A stretch of DNA of 46,361 nucleotides from Antrihabitans stalagmiti (lineage in GTDB: Bacteria; Actinomycetota; Actinomycetes; Mycobacteriales; Mycobacteriaceae): the NCBI RefSeq assembly GCF_016482825.1, contig NZ_JAEMNV010000014.1, forward strand, positions 1 to 46,361. The letters run 5' to 3'. The translations under genes and the position numbers were made by a program. Numbering within the stretch: position 1 is the stretch's first letter; each line of letters begins with the position of its first letter. The notes beneath the pieces were generated by a model. It made no database searches. It was not told the DNA's origin and worked only from the letters and a program-made list of their open reading frames with translations. Below, in pieces: positions 7,507 to 16,200 of this stretch.

Positions 7507-7790
7507 TACGACCGCCGATGACGACCGACGTAAGCCTCGATCTCCTCGGCCTGGCGGATCGTCGGCGAGTTCGGCAACGCGACGACGCCGAGCACGCCGC
7601 CGATGACCTGCACAGCGAGCGCCAGGCCGATCGCGACGTTCGTCGGGACGAGGCCGGCGGGCAGGACAGTCAGCAACCACACGAGGTTGATCAGCGCTGC
7701 GACGGCCGCGGCGATCCCCTTCGCGTACCTCTTATAGATCGAGGTCGACTGCACGTATTCGGCGAGTGCCGAATTGTCGGGCGTGGTCAC
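7506..7790 (-). CDS. Holin, 94 aa
   Basis: Two transmembrane segments, about residues 25-45 (IAAAVAALINLVWLLTVLPAG) and 50-72 (NVAIGLALAVQVIGGVLGVVAL), are followed by a short charged tail. This fits the size and shape of small class II-type actinophage holins. The gene begins 4 bp inside the end of lysin A. It would form the membrane lesions that trigger lysis and, in some phages, let the lysin out. Confidence 0.75.
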   Translation of the reverse strand: MTTPDNSALAEYVQSTSIYKRYAKGIAAAVAALINLVWLLTVLPAGLVPTNVAIGLALAVQVIGGVLGVVALPNSPTIRQAEEIEAYVGRHRRS

Positions 7791-9004
7791 GACTTCGCCC
7801 GCAGCGCCGCGGCAACGCCGTCGCGCAGGGTGCGCTCCTGGCCCTTGCTGTTCTTGCCAAGCGACGACTCGTCACTCCAGTTCGGATCTTTCGGGCCGAG
7901 CTGCGCCTTGATCCATCGCGTGTTCTCGAGCAGTTCGCGCTGCTCCTCGGGTGTCAATGCGGCCATGATGTCTTCGCCCTCCTGCGGGTTGATGAATGTC
8001 TGCACTCGTCGGATGAACTCGGTCATCGGGAAGCCGTTGCCGGGGTCGGTGTGTCCGCCGCCGCGCCGACCGAAGTCGCGGTGACCGACGATGCCCTTCG
8101 CTTTGACCGGCCAACCTGCGCGGCCGCCGTCGCCTGCAAACTCGGCGGGGATGCCGAACTGCAAGCACGCCGCGGCCATCGCCTTCGCGCCACGCCACAA
8201 CATCGCGTCTTCGTTGAGTCCGTCGCTCGTGTCGGTCGAGAGCCACTTGCCTGCGTCCCATTCGGCGAACGATCCTGCGAAGCACAGGTGGAACGCGATG
8301 TCGTTGGCTTCGGCTGCGGCCCAGGGACCTTCGTTGACGGGCACGACTTCGATCGTGTCTTTGTCGTCGACGACGACGTTGTAGGCGACGGGATTGGCGG
8401 TGTTCGCACTGTTGATGCAGTACTGCGCGAGGTTCACCGCCGTGCTCTTGGCTTGCTGCGTGTGCGCGGCGCCGAACAACGTCAGCCTGCGCGGGCCATT
8501 GCTGTTGCCGATGCCGGCACTGGTTGCGTTGTAGCCGTGCATCACTCGTGTGATGCCATAGTCGTAGGTGGGCACGCTCGGTCCTCCTGTCATTGCGGTG
8601 ATGCGGTCGTAGAGTTGCTGCGCCTCACCCATCCGCTGGTCGTAGCGGTCGGGAAAGCTACTGCGCTGCACTGCTTGCGCGTAGCTACCGGGCGATCGGC
8701 TCGTGTTGTTGTAGTCCGTGTTCGCGAGCGCCTGGAAGAACATGCGGGCACTTCCGTATGGGCTCATCCGCTGTTCGGCGGTTCCCCACCACGGCGGCTG
8801 TTGCTGGAACAGGCCCGATGACTTCGAGTCCGAGCCGATGCGCTCGTGTGGATAGTTGAGCGTCTCCGGATCGGCGCGATTCGCGTACATGATCCAGTCG
8901 CATTCGACACTGACAGTTGCAAACCCGATGACGATCCCGCGCGCCGTGATGCCGAGATCCCTACCCGCGCGAAGAACCTCACGGGCGTACGTGTCGTTCG
9001 TCAT
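7787..9004 (-). CDS. lysA: Lysin A: endolysin with N-terminal lysozyme-like and C-terminal amidase domains, 405 aa
   Basis: Residues about 5-130 carry the actinophage lysozyme/transglycosylase-like pattern (SVECDW with E34 as likely acid, then GSDSKSSGLFQQ and WWG). Residues about 150-335 are an amidase_2/PGRP-type N-acetylmuramoyl-L-alanine amidase with zinc ligands H181 (GAAHTQQ) and H318 (GGHTDPG), plus VGHRDFG. It would cleave both glycan and stem peptide linkages at the end of infection. The start at 9004 overlaps the upstream stop (ATGA). The longer upstream frame has only Arg-rich shadow sequence. Confidence 0.88.
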   Translation of the reverse strand: MTNDTYAREVLRAGRDLGITARGIVIGFATVSVECDWIMYANRADPETLNYPHERIGSDSKSSGLFQQQPPWWGTAEQRMSPYGSARMFFQALANTDYNNTSRSPGSYAQAVQRSSFPDRYDQRMGEAQQLYDRITAMTGGPSVPTYDYGITRVMHGYNATSAGIGNSNGPRRLTLFGAAHTQQAKSTAVNLAQYCINSANTANPVAYNVVVDDKDTIEVVPVNEGPWAAAEANDIAFHLCFAGSFAEWDAGKWLSTDTSDGLNEDAMLWRGAKAMAAACLQFGIPAEFAGDGGRAGWPVKAKGIVGHRDFGRRGGGHTDPGNGFPMTEFIRRVQTFINPQEGEDIMAALTPEEQRELLENTRWIKAQLGPKDPNWSDESSLGKNSKGQERTLRDGVAAALRAKS

Positions 9005-9297
9005 CCGGCGACCGCGTATCCGAGCAGTGTGAGCACAGGCCAGTGCGTTGCCTGCCACGGGTGTGAGTAGTCCGCGATCGCCCGCATCGACGGCCCCAAC
9101 GGACGACCTTTGTCGTTCGCGGCGAACACGATGGCTTGCGAGAAGCTGTGACCGCGATACGCCTTGATCACATCGACGACAACGTACTGAATCTCCTGGG
9201 CCGTATCGGGATCGACGAACGGAGGGTCGAGCTCGAAGCATCGAGCGTCACCGTTGTACCCGCCGACCGATTCGATATGCACACGCGCAGTGGACAC
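9001..9297 (-). CDS. Hypothetical protein before lysin A, 98 aa
   Basis: The GTG start at 9297 is preceded by AAGGAG overlapping the stop of the upstream gene. Protein begins VSTARVHIESVGGYNG and is a compact alpha/beta-looking domain without membrane segments. It overlaps lysin A by 4 bp, so the two are co-translated. The family is not recognised. It could be a lysis-timing factor or a small virion protein. Confidence 0.6.
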   Translation of the reverse strand: MSTARVHIESVGGYNGDARCFELDPPFVDPDTAQEIQYVVVDVIKAYRGHSFSQAIVFAANDKGRPLGPSMRAIADYSHPWQATHWPVLTLLGYAVAG

Positions 9298-9305
9298 TTG
9301 ACTCC

Positions 9306-10229
9306 TTAACTTGGGGAGAAGATGACGTAGACCCGACCTGCTCCACCTGGTCCGCCGAGGCGTGGGGAGCCGAACTGGCCGTGTAGCCCAGCGCCGCCAC
9401 CGCCGCCGCCAGGCGCGCCGCCTGCGCCACCCGCGCCGCCGGAGCCGGTGATATTGACGGTGCAACCGCCACCGCCACCTCCACCTCCGCCGCATGGGGT
9501 GATTCCATCGAGCGGGATGGAGTCGCCGTCCGTACCACTCTGCGGAACAACAGCATTCGACCCCCCCGTGCCGCCAAGTGCTAAAGCGGACGCCTGCCCA
9601 TTGAAGCCACGCTGCCCGGGAAGTGAGTCGCCAACCATTCCACCGCCGGCACCGCCAGCGCCGGGAGCCGACGCCGAGGACACCGCGCCTCGACTGGTCA
9701 GCATCGACCCTTGCGTACCGGACGTTCCGATCAGGAAGCCGCCGAACGACGACAGTCCGCCTAGCTGAAAGTTTGTAATCCCTGGTGCGCCAACGGTAAT
9801 GAGCACCGTCTCAGGTAGGCCCTCGCAAAAAAACTCGCGGTATTGGTAGCCGCCGTGTGATCCAGGGGTCGCGCCGCCAGTATTCGCATTGGCCTGGAAC
9901 CCATTCGCGCCGCACTGGCCGCCATTGACCACCGCTACGCCGACCTTCCCCTGCCCGGGGTTGGTCCACACCCCATTCGATGGGTAGGTGTAGAGCGTTC
10001 CGCCGTTTTCGAGGGAGGTGACGCGGACGTCGAGGCCTTCGATCGAACCGGCCTGGCCGGCGATGGGACCGACGACCTTGGTTTGCAGCTCCTCGTGCGC
10101 GTTCTGCCATGGCGCAATCGCCGTGATGTTCAACCCGGCCCGCCAGGACGCCTCGGTCAGGCCGGACAGTGGCGACAAATCACCATCAGTGATCGTGCCG
10201 GGAGGGAAGTTACCGTCCGGAGTAGTCAC
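9306..10229 (-). CDS. Glycine-rich minor tail protein, 307 aa
   Basis: The N-terminal 90 residues look like a tail-attachment module. Residues about 95-300 are dominated by Gly-rich loops, including a run of nine Gly near residue 250 and many GGAGG and GGTGG stretches, with the ending GGAGRVYVIFSPS typical of phage glycine-rich fibre domains. Such polyglycine sandwich tips bind receptors in other phages. The GTG start at 10229 lies 3 bp after the previous stop. Confidence 0.72.
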   Translation of the reverse strand: MTTPDGNFPPGTITDGDLSPLSGLTEASWRAGLNITAIAPWQNAHEELQTKVVGPIAGQAGSIEGLDVRVTSLENGGTLYTYPSNGVWTNPGQGKVGVAVVNGGQCGANGFQANANTGGATPGSHGGYQYREFFCEGLPETVLITVGAPGITNFQLGGLSSFGGFLIGTSGTQGSMLTSRGAVSSASAPGAGGAGGGMVGDSLPGQRGFNGQASALALGGTGGSNAVVPQSGTDGDSIPLDGITPCGGGGGGGGGCTVNITGSGGAGGAGGAPGGGGGGAGLHGQFGSPRLGGPGGAGRVYVIFSPS

Positions 10230-10232
10230 CGG

Positions 10233-10610
10233 TCAGTCCCACCACTCCGGGTGCTCTTCACGAGTCCGATCGACAACCGCCTTGAGCACATGCGGTTTCA
10301 TCTGCGCCAACGTCTCCGACAACGGATCACGTTCCGGGTCAGGCTCATCCACCGACACCCATGACCCGTGACCGTCGAACGGTGTCAACGGTGCTGCGAT
10401 CGGCGGCCGGTACTTGATCACCGGATCGGCTACAAGACGACCGCCGACCTCGAATATCCGTTTCGAGATCGTCCGCAGATGATCGAAGCTCACCATCACC
10501 TGCGCGCCGTTCACGTCATCCAACCCGAGCAGCGCCCAAAGGAACATTTCTTCGGGGTCGTCGAGGTTGCACAACTCCCGAACAGGAAGGCCTTTGTCTT
10601 CGGCAGCCAT
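10233..10610 (-). CDS. Minor tail-region protein, 125 aa
   Basis: This is a soluble acidic protein, MAAEDKGLPVRELCNLDDPEEM..., with a helical first half and an ending EEHPEWWD. It sits between the Gp37-like tail protein and the glycine-rich fibre, so it is probably a tail-tip component or assembly factor. The ATG at 10610 has a modest GGGAAAG ribosome-binding site; a GTG one codon upstream is an alternative. The family is unknown. Confidence 0.6.
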   Translation of the reverse strand: MAAEDKGLPVRELCNLDDPEEMFLWALLGLDDVNGAQVMVSFDHLRTISKRIFEVGGRLVADPVIKYRPPIAAPLTPFDGHGSWVSVDEPDPERDPLSETLAQMKPHVLKAVVDRTREEHPEWWD

Positions 10611-10623
10611 CACTTTCCCATCA

Positions 10624-12324
10624 TCAAAATAGCCCGAGTTGCGTGAGTCCACTGACCAGATTTGCCAAGTGACGCATAGCTTTTGCGAACGCATCCTCGC
10701 CAGGCTCGATCGCACCGACAGTCGGCAACCACGTCGGCGCCGAACCCGGAGACGCGACCAACTGCAACTTCTTGATCCGCTGCGAATAGATCCGGTTATC
10801 CCAATCGACCGGGGCCTGCATCAGGATTCGAGTACCGAGATCCATGTCGCCCAGGCCGTTTGCGCCGATACGCCACGGCAAAGCATCGACAATCTCGATT
10901 GCAGCCGAAAACTTCGTGGCCGCAGCAAGAATCGCAGTGCGCAACACCATCGTCGCCGTCAGCGTGTACGCCTTGTCCGAACCCGGCAGGAACGTCTCAT
11001 ACGGCCCGAACTTGCTGACCGACTGCGCCCGATTCGACAGGTACACCGTCATGAACGCAAGAACGACATCTTCGTAAAACGGCTTCAGCAGCGCGTCCGC
11101 CACACCACCCAAGGGTGGGACAAACGGAATTGCCGCAAACGCATCGCCGATCGCCTGGACGATCGCACCCAGAAGCTCGTTCACGCCCGGAGCCGAATGC
11201 CCGCCCGTAGTGAACCGCAAATACTTCGCGTTCCGCAGATGCGCCTCGAACGACGCAATCCCCGGAGAGTTCGCCGGATAGAACACGTACGGATGATCCG
11301 GTACCTGCCCGATCGTCCCCGGCTGGAAATACGCAGGCGGTGGCGGCTGACCAGTGATCGGCTGCTCCCCAGTCTCCACCGGCAACGGTGAACCCAACCC
11401 GATACCCTCGACCACCGCGTTCAAGAAGATGCGGATCAACTGCCCGATACCCTCGAACAGCCCGCCCGTCACCTCATCGGCAAGAGCGCCTTGGAAAACG
11501 AAGCTCACCACCAACGTGCCGTACGACAAGACCGCACCCGGCCACGGCAGCGGATCACCCCGCACATACCGACGCACCACCGTCGTCACATTCGCATCGT
11601 TGAGCATGTCCGCACACGCCTCATGCCACGACTTCATCCGCGACACAACCAAACCCGACACCACACCAGACGCCTTCGCCTGCGCATGACTGAACGGCTT
11701 GATCACAATCGGCCAGTTCCGGTAGTCCGCCGTCGTCACCGAAATCGGGTCAGTCGTCCACCCAAGACCAGCCGGATTCCCATGCGCGCGAGCCAAGTTC
11801 AACCACAACGCCGTCGCAGCCGCCCAATCGGCCGGACCACCCAGCAGAAACACCTTGATCGGCTGAAACCCCGCCGGCGTCGTCGGGGTCGGCCACAACG
11901 TCCGCGCCTTCAATAGCGCATAATCATGCTCGAGCATCAGCTCGATCTTCACGACGCCGAGATCGTCGACCTTCATCACGACGTCATCGACGCGCGCGCT
12001 GTACCGTTTGCCGACGTAATCGAACAGCACGAACATGTCGATCTTCTGACCCGAGATCAGCCGATCGCGCAACTTCCACGCCCACGGTGCCGCCGGGTGA
12101 TCACCGTCGAGCGTGATCATCCCCGTGCCGGTATCGTTCTCGATTTCCGTCAAGTCGATACCGTCATCGCAACGGATGACATGCTGCAACGTGAACGTAC
12201 CGTCGTACGCCCGAATCAGGATGTCTGCGTTACGTTCCCGATCCAGATCATGCTCGAACTCGTCGATCAGCGACGCACCCTCGAGAATCTGATCCTTCAA
12301 CGACGCAGCGAAATTGATCGCCAT
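10624..12324 (-). CDS. Minor tail protein, siphovirus Gp37-like, 566 aa
   Basis: The N-terminal third (ILIRAYDGTFTLQHVIRCDD and GTGMITLDGDHPAAPWAW) and the overall length match the actinophage minor tail family named after ReqiPepy6 Gp37, a baseplate/tail-tip protein next to the distal tail protein. The middle holds hydrophobic amphipathic stretches. Start ATG at 12324 overlaps the upstream stop (TGATG), so the nine residues of frame further upstream are not used. It acts in the virion tail tip. Confidence 0.75.
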   Translation of the reverse strand: MAINFAASLKDQILEGASLIDEFEHDLDRERNADILIRAYDGTFTLQHVIRCDDGIDLTEIENDTGTGMITLDGDHPAAPWAWKLRDRLISGQKIDMFVLFDYVGKRYSARVDDVVMKVDDLGVVKIELMLEHDYALLKARTLWPTPTTPAGFQPIKVFLLGGPADWAAATALWLNLARAHGNPAGLGWTTDPISVTTADYRNWPIVIKPFSHAQAKASGVVSGLVVSRMKSWHEACADMLNDANVTTVVRRYVRGDPLPWPGAVLSYGTLVVSFVFQGALADEVTGGLFEGIGQLIRIFLNAVVEGIGLGSPLPVETGEQPITGQPPPPAYFQPGTIGQVPDHPYVFYPANSPGIASFEAHLRNAKYLRFTTGGHSAPGVNELLGAIVQAIGDAFAAIPFVPPLGGVADALLKPFYEDVVLAFMTVYLSNRAQSVSKFGPYETFLPGSDKAYTLTATMVLRTAILAAATKFSAAIEIVDALPWRIGANGLGDMDLGTRILMQAPVDWDNRIYSQRIKKLQLVASPGSAPTWLPTVGAIEPGEDAFAKAMRHLANLVSGLTQLGLF

Positions 12325-13238
12325 CAGTAGCCGCCGACGAACGAACCCCACAACCGCGGCTGATGCAACTCAGCACGAGCACCACCAGCAGGCGCACCCG
12401 TCACCGAAATCGGCAACATCGTCAGCGGAGTATGAGGCGGAATTGGGTGCATGAAGAAATAGTTGCCGCCGACCTGCCCGGTGACGTTCGACTTACCGGC
12501 GTCGCGGAACATCACCTTCATCGGGTCCAGGCTGATCTCCACCGTGCCGTGCTGAGATGTCACCGGCTGCAACGGAATCGTGCGTGTCCCGTACACACCA
12601 CCGGGCTTACGACGCCGCGGTGCACCTACCCACGACACGTCCGGTGCGGTCCAGATGCCGCGCGTCAGCTTGAGTGTCTGATACATGGTCTGATCGGTCG
12701 GATTGGAGCAGGGGATGAGGCCAGACCCCGACGATCCGCTCGTCTCCCATACCGTCACCTCAGTGGGCGACTCCCACAACGGTTGCGCGGCAATCAGTTT
12801 GTAGAAGACGTTGCCGTAACGCTGATGCTCCGGATCGAGATCGGGATTGAAGTCCGGCTCCTCCGACATCGCTATATGTAGCTCGCGAATGTCGTCCTTC
12901 ACACCCGCCACGATGCGAGCGAGCTCATCCTCGTCCCACCACGGATCAAGCTGATAGGTGAACAAGCTCCGCAGAAACTGATGCTCGTCGCTCCACTCGA
13001 GGCCATGCCCGCCAACAACATTGAACCCGAGCGTCATCTGACGATCCGGCAACTCCAAGCCCTTGAACGTCGCGCCCCGCTGCTTACGCGCACGCGAATA
13101 CTCCACATCGACCGGCGTCTCGTAGATCCCCTGGACCTGCCCCTCGCCTAGGGTGATGTTGCGCGCACCGGGACCGTTGACAATGACCTCTTCGCCGTTT
13201 CCAGCGCCGATAATCTTGATCGGGATCGACGGATTCAC
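12324..13238 (-). CDS. Distal tail / minor tail protein, 304 aa
   Basis: It stands directly after the tape measure gene, the usual Dit position. The N-terminal half carries GARNITLGEGQVQGIYETPVDVEYSRARKQ and then DRQMTLGFNVVG, a pattern found in actinophage distal tail proteins. The C-terminal half is beta-rich. The GTG start at 13238 overlaps the tape measure stop (GTGA). It would form the ring joining tail tube to tip. Confidence 0.75.
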   Translation of the reverse strand: MNPSIPIKIIGAGNGEEVIVNGPGARNITLGEGQVQGIYETPVDVEYSRARKQRGATFKGLELPDRQMTLGFNVVGGHGLEWSDEHQFLRSLFTYQLDPWWDEDELARIVAGVKDDIRELHIAMSEEPDFNPDLDPEHQRYGNVFYKLIAAQPLWESPTEVTVWETSGSSGSGLIPCSNPTDQTMYQTLKLTRGIWTAPDVSWVGAPRRRKPGGVYGTRTIPLQPVTSQHGTVEISLDPMKVMFRDAGKSNVTGQVGGNYFFMHPIPPHTPLTMLPISVTGAPAGGARAELHQPRLWGSFVGGY

Positions 13239-16200
13239 AGACCGCCGCCGTACTGCATGAACACGAGCTGGTTCTGCGTCTTCAACTTCCGCATCTGACT
13301 ACGCTCATCGGAGACTTTGATGTGGTTGTCGATTTGGACGCGCGGACCGGTCGGGCCTTGTGGCGTCGAGGGCGGCAGTCTCAACATGTCGAGATTCGCG
13401 ATCCGCTCGACATTCTCCTTCTCGAGCGGCGTCAACCAGGCCTCCGGCTTCTTGAGCAGATTGATGCCGATGTCACCCGGATTCATCACGCCGCCCTGAT
13501 CGAAAAGCTTTGCCGGCGCACCCTTCCGCAACTGCTCGAACCAGGCCGGGATGCCCGTCGCTGGATCGAATCCCAACTGGCTCATCACATCGTTCTGCGT
13601 GAACGAAGGAACCGAACCGATTGCTTCCTTCGGCTTCTGCGTGAAGGCCGAGTAATCGATGCTCCACCAACGAGATTGACCGAGGTCGAAGGGAAGTTGC
13701 TCCAACGCTGCGTCGAAGAGGATGCCTGCCGAATCAGTGATCAAGTCGCGAAGTACGCCCTTGACGCCCTTCTCCTCCGACTCCCCGGTAGGCCTCGTCA
13801 AACCGTCCAACGCCTTCGACAGTTCGACGTCCGCCTTCAGTCGATCAGTCTCCGTCGCTTCGGGATCGGCATAGACGTCGTTGCGGCGCAGTTTCGCCGC
13901 TTCGACCGCAGCTTCGGCGTCGATCCGTGCGGCTTCGTCATCGGTGTAGCGGCGCGTCAGTTCCGGCGCTTCCGGCGCGATTCCGACGCCGCTAGCCGCG
14001 TCGTCCTTCTTGCCTTGGAGTTCGACGACCTTGTTTTGCGCCTTCTCGACTTTCAGGTCCGCCTGCTGCTTGTCGGCTTCCGACTTCGAGTCGTCACCGT
14101 AGACCTTGTCGCGCGCTTCTTCCGCCTGTGTGACAGCGACTTCGGCCGACTTCAAATCGGTTTCGTCGTCGTCGGACCACTGAACGCGCTGCTTGCCGCT
14201 GCCTGTGCCGAGCACGAGGTTGGAGATCTGCTCGTTCGGGAGGTGGAACTTGTACGGGAACTGTGAGTCACGCGCGCCAGCTCGACCGCCGTCGATGCCT
14301 GATGTTCCATGCGCGCCACCCGATTCGGCGTTGTGGCCGTCGATCGTTGCGGCCATGTGCTCGTCAGACACGCCTACCTGGAAGAAGGTGCCGACTGGAC
14401 CGAGCCCGGACACGAGGCCGGCAGTCGCCCCGCCGATGAGGCTCAGTGTCGTGTACAGCCGCTTCGTCGAGCCGACGATGCCCATCGCGATCTGCTGCAA
14501 CCAGCCGACGAATCCGGAGCAGTCGAAGTTGGTTGGACCGGTGCCGCCCCACGAGTACGGATTGCCGTCGACAGATCGGCCCGCGGACAACGCCGCGCGA
14601 ATGCCGCCGTCGGCGTACTTCTGCAGCGAGAAGCCGAACCGGCTTGCCACCTCGGCGAGGATGCTCGTCGAACGACCACGCTTCGCCGCAGACATCGGGA
14701 TGAACGCTTCGCCACCCGTCTCACCTTCCGCCCACTGCACGAGCCCGCCACCGCGACCAGGCTGGATCGTGGCCTGTCCAGGGAGGTTGTCGATCCCCCC
14801 GTCTGCGCGCGGCCGCGGCGGGATCCCGAAGATCGTGCCGACCTGCGGACTGATCTGCGAACCGAGATCCGGGTTGTCCTGCAAGACTGGATGAACCGGC
14901 ACCGTGACCGACTTGCCGCTCAGTACCTGCAGCAGTTCCTGCATGTCATTCTTCGGCGTCTGCGTATCGAGATTGATCTTCGTCGGAATCTCCGCCGGGA
15001 ACAGCTTCAACTGATCCGCAAGAGCGACCGCCGCTTCTTTCGAGCCGAGTGCCGCAGTCGCGAGTTCGATGAACGAGTCACGCACCCTCTGGCCCGCGTC
15101 CACACCCGCGGCGGCGACCTGTTGCGAGGACTGCCCTTGTTGCTGCGCGGCTGTGATCGCCGCAGCAGCCGCTTCATCGAACGCCTGCTGAACACCCTTG
15201 GTCGTGTCGCGCAGTTGCGACCCCGCAGCCGTCGCTGTGTCGATCTTTCCAGCGGCATCGATGGTCGCCGCGCCGCCAGAGTTGAGCGCTTCCTTGAAGC
15301 TCCTGAGCGAGTCGTTGACCTTCTGCTGCGCATCCTCTACCGACGACTCGTCATCGCGAAGGAGGCCGAGCGCTGACGCGAGACCACTGACGCCCGCTGA
15401 CGCACCGACCGCGCCGTCCTTGATCTCGAGGAACGCGTCGCGGACCTTGTTCGCCGACGACTGCGATTCGAGGAATACCCGTCGAACCTCGTCGTACTTA
15501 TCGACCAGGACACGGCCACCGTCGCCTGTGGCAAGCAGGCTGTTGCGCAGATCGTCCCACTGCGAGCTCGATCCCACCGCGGCCGCGCCGAGATCCTTGG
15601 TAGTCATATCAAGGGATTCGAGCGCCGACTGCGCGGCGCGAGCCTGGTTCGCCGCGTCCGTCAGTTCGAGAGCATCGCCGATCTGATTGCCCTGGCCGAA
15701 GCTGAACGACTCCTTGAAGAACGAGACGACGCCCTGCCACTTCGACGGGAATCGCTCGGACGCCGCTTCGAGCTCGTCATCGATCGCCGCAAGCTGATCG
15801 GTGACAACCGACTTGACGCCGCGGTCGATCGTTCCGCCCGAGTCACCGAACGCTTCGTCGAGGCTTTGACGGAATGTCTGCATCGACTCGCCGAATCGCT
15901 CAGCCGACGTTCGGTTCGCCTCGATGTTCTTGTTGAGCGTGTCCGACGCCGACTTGAACGAGATGATCCCTATCACCGCGGCAGCGAGCCCGAGAACGAG
16001 CGGGCCGCCGAGCGCGGACGCCAGATTGCTTGCGCCGGTACGCATCGCAGAAAGACCGGCGCGGCCAGCACCCTGGGCATTGGCGCCCAAGGTTGCAATG
16101 TTCGCCGCGCCATTGCGGAGCGCCCCAACAAACGCACCAGACGACGCCACAGCGGCACGCTGCACCGCAGCGTATCGAGCTAGAGCCGTCGTCTGCGCGT

